From assembly GCA_040389445.1 (NCBI GenBank), contig JAZJZX010000010.1, forward strand, positions 186,001-250,000: a stretch of 64,000 nt of DNA, in the 5' to 3' direction. The notes beneath the pieces were generated by a model that saw only the letters and a list, made by a program, of their open reading frames with translations, made no database searches and was not told the origin of the DNA. The DNA comes from UBA5189 sp040389445 (GTDB lineage: Bacteria; Chloroflexota; Limnocylindria; Limnocylindrales; CSP1-4). The position numbers and the translations under genes are program-made. Shown here piece by piece: positions 58,970 through 64,000 of the stretch (position 1 is the stretch's first letter; each line of letters begins with the position of its first letter).

Positions 58970-60249
58970 GCCAGTCTCGTCCTGCCTGAGAGCAACTCTT
59001 GAGCCAGGGCGGTCTTCAGATCGTGCAGTTTCGCCAGTAGTGCGGAGTTGACGGCGACCTCGTGATCCAGGTCCTCAAGGACCGCGGCGACGGCGCGTTG
59101 CTCCTCCAGGAGGGACGGCACCAGGAAGGACATCGGCGCGAGCGCGGCCGGGCCTAGGTTGTTGATGCTCGAACCGGCAAGTGCCACGTCGACCTGCTCC
59201 CGGTACCGACGCGTCTGGAGGAGTTGGACCGCAAACCGAGGGTCGACGACGAGAGGGTCGGACCTGTAGCAGACCATGAAGGCGCCGAACGTGTACGTGT
59301 GTCCGTCGTTGAGATGGAAGCCCGCTGCCTTGCCCACCAACTGACGGCTTCCATTCGCCGCGCAGACAACGATGTCGCGTGGCCTCAGAACCTGGGCGGC
59401 CGATACGCGACGCTCTCGAACGTGCTGGATGTCCGTCGCGTTGAGCACGCCCGACTGGATGTTGTTCGCGCGGAGTAGCCGCACCGTCCCCGGATCGTCG
59501 TCCCTGGTGAGGTCACGCTCGGGGTCGTAACTGACGCCGCGCACGAAGGTCCCCGCCTGACCAAGGGTCACCTCGTCCCACGGGGTCGAATAGCCGGAGA
59601 GGCGAATCGCGCCCTGCATGAGTGCTTGACGCACCGCCTCGCGGAGGTCCTTCTTCTTGGAGATCAAGGCCTCCCTGGTGATGGCCGCGTCATCGAGGTG
59701 GCTGAGCGCTGTCGCGATCCTCTCCTGCTCGTGCAGGGGCGGCCGCACGACTTCGATGGCGAGCAGGCTCGGCTTGCTGATGTTCTTCATGCTTCCGCTG
59801 GTGCCCGTGGCGGCCGCAGACATCGCACGTCGTACGGGTGTGCTGGACAGGAGGTAGGACAGCCATCGCATAGAGACGTCTGCACCAGGGAGGGGCGTCG
59901 CGAGCCACAGCCGGTCAGGAAGGAAGAGATCGGGGTAGTCCTGATCAACGTAGCCGCACTCGCCAACGAGGTCGATCGTGTTCATGCGGCTGATGATCAG
60001 GCTGTTGGCCATCAGGCTGATCCGGGCGCGTGCCAGGTCCTGCGGTGCGATCTTCTTGACTTCATCTGGAAGGAAGCGCCCGCCCATCGCCGCGGAGGTC
60101 TTGAGGACGCTCTGCTCGTGGGGCTGGGGGTGAAGGTCCTCGTCCACCGAGTTCACGCTAACCCCAGCCCGAAGTTGCACAAGGGCACCGAGAGGCACGC
60201 GCTCCCACCCCGGGCCAGGGATGGGAGCGGGGCTGGGCTCGTGGTTCAT
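58966..60249 (-). CDS. hsdS: type I restriction enzyme, S (specificity) subunit
   Basis: Determines the recognition sequence of the R-M complex. 427 residues with two target-recognition domains. TRD1 (about 10-190) ends in a conserved helix with RPPLHEQERIATALSHLDD. TRD2 (about 215-400) begins WDEVTLGQAGTFVRGVSYDP and ends in VPSLLEEQRAVAAVLEDLDH. Both helices carry the typical PxxxEQ motif. ATGA overlaps on both sides (hsdM stop, hsdR start). The recognition site cannot be read from sequence. Confidence 0.94.
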   Translation of the reverse strand: MNHEPSPAPIPGPGWERVPLGALVQLRAGVSVNSVDEDLHPQPHEQSVLKTSAAMGGRFLPDEVKKIAPQDLARARISLMANSLIISRMNTIDLVGECGYVDQDYPDLFLPDRLWLATPLPGADVSMRWLSYLLSSTPVRRAMSAAATGTSGSMKNISKPSLLAIEVVRPPLHEQERIATALSHLDDAAITREALISKKKDLREAVRQALMQGAIRLSGYSTPWDEVTLGQAGTFVRGVSYDPERDLTRDDDPGTVRLLRANNIQSGVLNATDIQHVRERRVSAAQVLRPRDIVVCAANGSRQLVGKAAGFHLNDGHTYTFGAFMVCYRSDPLVVDPRFAVQLLQTRRYREQVDVALAGSSINNLGPAALAPMSFLVPSLLEEQRAVAAVLEDLDHEVAVNSALLAKLHDLKTALAQELLSGRTRLA

Positions 60250-62708
60250 TCGACGACCGCTCCGATCGAACGGAGATCGGCGGCTACGAGTACCCAAGCG
60301 GCTTCCGTGTCCGCGGCAAGCGCGGGTAGCGCCGACGCGTAGCGGGCACTCAGCGCAGCGACCCGGAGAACGAGCGATTGCGAGACTCGAGCCATCTCCC
60401 CCTCAACATCGCCGGCGAGGCGCGCGCGCCACTTGTCGTGGAGCACGAGCGACTTGATGTCGGCCTCAGTCAAGCGGCCGTAGCACTCGCTGACCGAACG
60501 ATCCAGCGCTTCCTTAGCGGTCTTCGCAGTTGCCTTCTTCGCGGCGATGCCATCGATCACTGCCAGCAGTCGCTCGAGGATGGCGCACTCGCTGGTGGCT
60601 TCCGGATCGTCCGTGAGGCCCCGAAGCCGAGCGATCAGGCCGCGGCGGTTGATCTTGCCCTTGTCATCGAGGAGGTCGGCGAGCACGCCGTCGTCGACCC
60701 CGTGCTCCTCCGTGATCTCAGCCAATTCGGCCTCGAGCACGTTGATGTCGGACTCGAGGGCTTCGAGGCTCGTCCGCATGTCGGGGAAGTATCGCGACAC
60801 CAGGATGCCCGCTGGGATGAGGTCCGACTTGAAGCGCTGCTTGCCGATCGTGAAGTCGGGCTGTGCCCGCTCGACGCCCTTCACGTTGATCAGCAGTCTG
60901 GGCTTTGCTGCCTCACACCACCCACTCTGCGCGACCAGGTAGACATCATCCTGGAACGCCTCCGCCCAGTAGTCCATCAGTCGCTGATAGACGTCGTACC
61001 GATCGATCAGCGGGGCATGAGCGAACGCGGCAAGGACGGACTCCGAGATGGACTGGATCAGTTCCTTGGGCTTGTCGCCAATCTTCACCGAGGCGAGCGT
61101 CTCCTCGACACTGCGCCACCACTCGTCGAAGACTTCGGCGAGAGACTTGGCGAATGCCCCGAACTCGTCGTGGCCGAACACGGTGGCCCGGATCGCCTGG
61201 GGGTCAACGGTGAGGCGACAGTATCCGGGCCGATCGCCGGGCCCGAAGAGGCTGCCGACGACCTCCGGAAAGACGTCCCGGTAACCTTCCAGCGCTCGCA
61301 CATCCGCCTCGGGGATCCCTCCTTCAAGGTGGGCCCCGATGTCTTGCGGATCCTCAGCGTCACCCGCATCGATGTACCGGGCTAGGTTGAGGTTGAAGGC
61401 GTTGCGTTCGATCTCCTCAATTGGGACGAGGCGCGAATACCGCGTCTCCTCGACCTGGCGGCCGAAGGTATCGACGATGCGATGAATGTCCTGTTCGCGA
61501 AGACGGTTCTTGGCCCCTTCCTTCCGGTAGCCGCGACTGGCATCGACCATGAAGATGCCGCGCCGTGTGTCGGCGCCGGCCTTGTCAATCACGATGACGC
61601 AGGCAGGGATGCCGGTCCCGTAGAACAGATTGGCGGGTAGGCCGATGACACCCTCAATGAGGCCCCGCCGGACCAGTTCGCGTCGGATCCCAGCCTCGCT
61701 ATTTGGCCGGAACAGCACGCCATGCGGAAGGATCACGGCGGCGCGGCCAGTGCTCTTGAGGCTCGCGACCATGTGGAGCAGGAATGCGTAGTCGCCGTTC
61801 TTGGCAGGCGGCTGCCCGAACTTGAATCGCTCGTACACGTCGTGCAGGGGGTCGAAGCCCGTCGTCCACGACTTGGCGGAGAAGGGCGGATTGGCCACGA
61901 CGTAGTCAAATCGCTTGATCTGGCTACCCGCTGGGTCGAGGAACTCTGGTGATGCCAGCGTGCTTGTCCCGCCAGCAATCTCAGCCGTGGTCGCGTCGTG
62001 AAGGACCATGTTCATTCGAGCCAGAGCCGCCGTCGCGTTGTCCATCTCCTGGCCGTAGATCGCGAGGTCAAGGCCGGTTGCGCTCTGGGCTGCATCGTGA
62101 GCCTTGAGGAGCAGAGAGCCTGAACCGCACGTCGGGTCGTAGATGGACTGGGTGCCTGACGTTGCCTTCGAGACTCCCACCACCGCCGACATGATCCGCG
62201 AGACCTCAGCCGGGGTGTAGAACTGCCCCTTGCTCTTGCCGCTCTCCGTGGCGAAGTTCCGCATGAGGTATTCGTATGCGTCGCCAAGGAGGTCGTCGCC
62301 CTGGGCGCTGTTGCCGCGGAAGTCGAGCGACGGGCTCTCGAAGATGGCCACGAGGTTCGTGAGCCGATCGACCTTCTCCTTGCCCTTGCCGAGTTTGTCG
62401 TCGTCGTTGAAGTCCGCGACATCGATGGCGCCGCGGAGGGTGTCGTTCGCCTCCGCCAACTTGGTGATGACCTTGTTGATGCCGTCGCCTATGTCTGCCT
62501 TGCCCTTGAGGCCAACCATGTCGGCAAAACTGCCGCCCGCGGGCACGATGAGGTCGTAGTCGGGCCGGCTCGCAGCCTTGTCCGACACGTACTTCATGAA
62601 CAGCAGCACGAGGACGTAGTCCTTGTACTGGGACGCGTCCATGCCGCCGCGAAGTTCGTCGCAGGACTTCCAGAGCGACGCGTAGAGTTCGGACTTCTTG
62701 AGCGGCAT
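60246..62708 (-). CDS. hsdM: type I restriction enzyme, M (N6-adenine methyltransferase) subunit, long form
   Basis: Modifies adenine in the recognition site with SAM. 820 residues from ATG 62708. The N-terminal HsdM_N bundle (ELYASLWKSCDELRGGMDAS) is followed by the methylase: KGQFYTPAEVSRIMS, YDPTCGSGSLLLKA (motif I) and FDYVVANPPFSAKSW (motif IV NPPF). After the methylase (to about 480) come some 340 extra residues, a C-terminal extension with a long coiled-coil-like stretch (SLEALESDINVLEAELAEIT). Typical HsdM proteins are ~500-550 residues, so this is a long variant. A GTG at 62750 is an alternative start. Confidence 0.95.
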   Translation of the reverse strand: MPLKKSELYASLWKSCDELRGGMDASQYKDYVLVLLFMKYVSDKAASRPDYDLIVPAGGSFADMVGLKGKADIGDGINKVITKLAEANDTLRGAIDVADFNDDDKLGKGKEKVDRLTNLVAIFESPSLDFRGNSAQGDDLLGDAYEYLMRNFATESGKSKGQFYTPAEVSRIMSAVVGVSKATSGTQSIYDPTCGSGSLLLKAHDAAQSATGLDLAIYGQEMDNATAALARMNMVLHDATTAEIAGGTSTLASPEFLDPAGSQIKRFDYVVANPPFSAKSWTTGFDPLHDVYERFKFGQPPAKNGDYAFLLHMVASLKSTGRAAVILPHGVLFRPNSEAGIRRELVRRGLIEGVIGLPANLFYGTGIPACVIVIDKAGADTRRGIFMVDASRGYRKEGAKNRLREQDIHRIVDTFGRQVEETRYSRLVPIEEIERNAFNLNLARYIDAGDAEDPQDIGAHLEGGIPEADVRALEGYRDVFPEVVGSLFGPGDRPGYCRLTVDPQAIRATVFGHDEFGAFAKSLAEVFDEWWRSVEETLASVKIGDKPKELIQSISESVLAAFAHAPLIDRYDVYQRLMDYWAEAFQDDVYLVAQSGWCEAAKPRLLINVKGVERAQPDFTIGKQRFKSDLIPAGILVSRYFPDMRTSLEALESDINVLEAELAEITEEHGVDDGVLADLLDDKGKINRRGLIARLRGLTDDPEATSECAILERLLAVIDGIAAKKATAKTAKEALDRSVSECYGRLTEADIKSLVLHDKWRARLAGDVEGEMARVSQSLVLRVAALSARYASALPALAADTEAAWVLVAADLRSIGAVVE

Positions 62709-62829
62709 CTGTCGGGTTTCCTCAGGCGGCTGTGTCGAGGTTAGCGGCACGCCGGTGCCTCGGTGAGGATCGTCGCGTGCGTGCCGGCGTCAACCCGGGC
62801 GAGGACTCGGCGGACACAGCCGCGCAGCC

Positions 62830-64000
62830 CTACCTGATCCGCACGAGGTGGCGGTCCGTCGCCCGCACGACGCGATCCTTGACCACGTAGCACTCGACCC
62901 AGTGCGTTCCCGTGTAGGAGGTGCTCTCTCGCTTGGTGTGAGCGGCGGTCCCGTCCTCGATCAGGCCGCGCAACTGGCCTACAGCCGCCGCCTCCTCTCC
63001 GAAGTTGCGGACCTTCCAGAACACCGCATACGGCGACGGGACGTCAGTCCGCACGCGGAAGTCGATGGATCGACCTTTCCCGACCGACCCCATGGCCCGC
63101 AGGTTGCCGTGACGGAACCCGATGCGCCTTGCCACCGTTGCCTCGATGGTCGCCACATGGGTCAGGTTGTAGGTGAAACCGCGCTCCTCGATGAACTGCT
63201 CCTGCGGAGCGCGAGCCTCTCGGACGGCGACGGCCTTCGTCATCGCCGGCGCGGCGGCAACGGCCGTGGCCGGCGCCTTGAAGTCCGGTCCGAACACCTT
63301 CTGCCACAGTTCGAGACTCTTGTCCCGGTCCGGCTCGTCGTAGGCCTGGGTCACCCACGCCGAGTAGTCGCGGATCTTCCTGCGGAAGGTGGTGTAGCGG
63401 TCCTGGTCCCAGCGGTGGTCGAAGTTCACGTCGGGGCAACTCGGGTCCGCGATCGACGGCATCGTCTCGTACAACTGGAGCCAGGAGTTGAGATCGGCGA
63501 GGACGCTCTTGAGGGTGGTCGGCACGTCGGGGTACCGGCCCTCGGCGTTCCACGCGAGCACGCGCTCACCGACGAGGGCCGTGAGGATGACCGACGGGAT
63601 GCTGAACGTGCCCTTGTAGTCGCGGAGGTACTTGAGCAGGCGGATCACCTTGCGAAGATGGCCGCCCGCGAGTCCGTCCTTCTCCTTGATCCAGTCGGCA
63701 AAGCCTTCGGGGTTCGAACTCTCGAACTCGTTCGCGCGGCTGTCGATGATGACCTCGCGTCCGTCCTCGAGTTCCACGTGCGGGACGACGTCGACGTGAC
63801 AGTCGTCGGCGTAGATGATCCGGACGCACCGGGTGTGCTTCTCCGTCTTGCCGGCGTACGCCGAGCGCTCAAACGCCGCCAGCGTCTCGGTCACGTACTT
63901 CTTCTTGTCGTCCGCCCACTCCGGGCGCTCGGTGATCTTGAGCAGGATGTCGGCGTCGAACTCCCGATTGCCGAGCGGCTTGATGATCGTGCGGTGCGCC
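62830..64000 (-). CDS. CD-NTase (cGAS/DncV-like, CBASS) with AGS-C-type sensor domain, N-terminus beyond window
   Basis: At least 389 residues visible, 5' end off the right edge. The nucleotidyltransferase core shows IIKPLGNREFDADILLKI (DxD metal-binding pair) and DDCHVDVVPHVELEDG (third acidic residue). A helical SMODS-type region (KYLRDYKGTFSIPSVILTAL) follows. The C-terminal ~115 residues fit the AGS-C domain: FWKVRNFGEEAAAVGQLRGL and SYTGTHWVECYVVKDRVVRA. The protein is expected to make a cyclic oligonucleotide alarm signal on phage infection. Its effector is not in the window and is probably to the right. The gene lies 121 bases upstream of hsdM on the same strand. Confidence 0.87.
   Translation of the reverse strand, partial: AHRTIIKPLGNREFDADILLKITERPEWADDKKKYVTETLAAFERSAYAGKTEKHTRCVRIIYADDCHVDVVPHVELEDGREVIIDSRANEFESSNPEGFADWIKEKDGLAGGHLRKVIRLLKYLRDYKGTFSIPSVILTALVGERVLAWNAEGRYPDVPTTLKSVLADLNSWLQLYETMPSIADPSCPDVNFDHRWDQDRYTTFRRKIRDYSAWVTQAYDEPDRDKSLELWQKVFGPDFKAPATAVAAAPAMTKAVAVREARAPQEQFIEERGFTYNLTHVATIEATVARRIGFRHGNLRAMGSVGKGRSIDFRVRTDVPSPYAVFWKVRNFGEEAAAVGQLRGLIEDGTAAHTKRESTSYTGTHWVECYVVKDRVVRATDRHLVRIR

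Overview
The window is very GC-rich DNA with tightly packed genes. Many starts are GTG or TTG and most adjacent genes share 4-base stop/start overlaps. Gene content (F420-type luciferase-like oxidoreductase, Lrp/AsnC regulator, LCP ligase, MreB/MreC, DUF3048 lipoprotein, secreted proteins with 'LLDTR...FDVTGY' repeats, no sign of outer-membrane machinery) suggests a monoderm bacterium, most likely Chloroflexota (Limnocylindria-like). That placement is inference from style and gene content, not from a marker gene. A 100-N scaffold gap (36358-36457) shows this is a draft or metagenome assembly.

Layout. (1) 1-10.8 kb, housekeeping: a PLP-dependent sulfur amino acid enzyme, GGDEF cyclase and Lrp/AsnC regulator in one run; an LLM oxidoreductase divergent from NhaA; tRNA-Pro(UGG); an LCP ligase; and a compact parvulin-mazG-rph-rdgB run. 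(2) 10.9-45.5 kb, a large surface-glycan region. It holds about ten glycosyltransferases, several of them paralogues of each other, plus a Wzm/Wzt-type ABC exporter and a probable complete enzyme set for UDP-2,3-diacetamido-mannuronic acid (dehydrogenase and epimerase at 20.9-23.4 kb; oxidoreductase, aminotransferase and acetyltransferase at 26.5-29.3 kb). It also holds a WsaF-like rhamnosyltransferase with a methyltransferase, two large secreted proteins (a GH18 enzyme and a caspase-fold-like protein) ending in the same ~126-residue repeat, and rmlA-rmlB-rmlD-rmlC for dTDP-L-rhamnose. (3) 45.6-47.7 kb: mreB and mreC. (4) 47.9 kb to the right edge, an accessory island that cuts radC: only the C-terminal ~60 codons of radC remain, and beyond the break lie a large DDE-type transposase-like protein, small cargo genes, a uracil-DNA glycosylase, an unknown two-gene cassette, a type I restriction-modification operon with a YgjP-like metallopeptidase, and the 3' part of a CD-NTase with an AGS-C-type C-terminus (CBASS).

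How it works together: the nucleotide-sugar genes (rml and the diacetamido-uronate set) feed the glycosyltransferases. The ABC transporter would export the polymer, and the LCP protein is a candidate to attach it to peptidoglycan. The right-hand island looks like a defence island (restriction-modification plus CBASS plus unassigned genes) delivered into radC.
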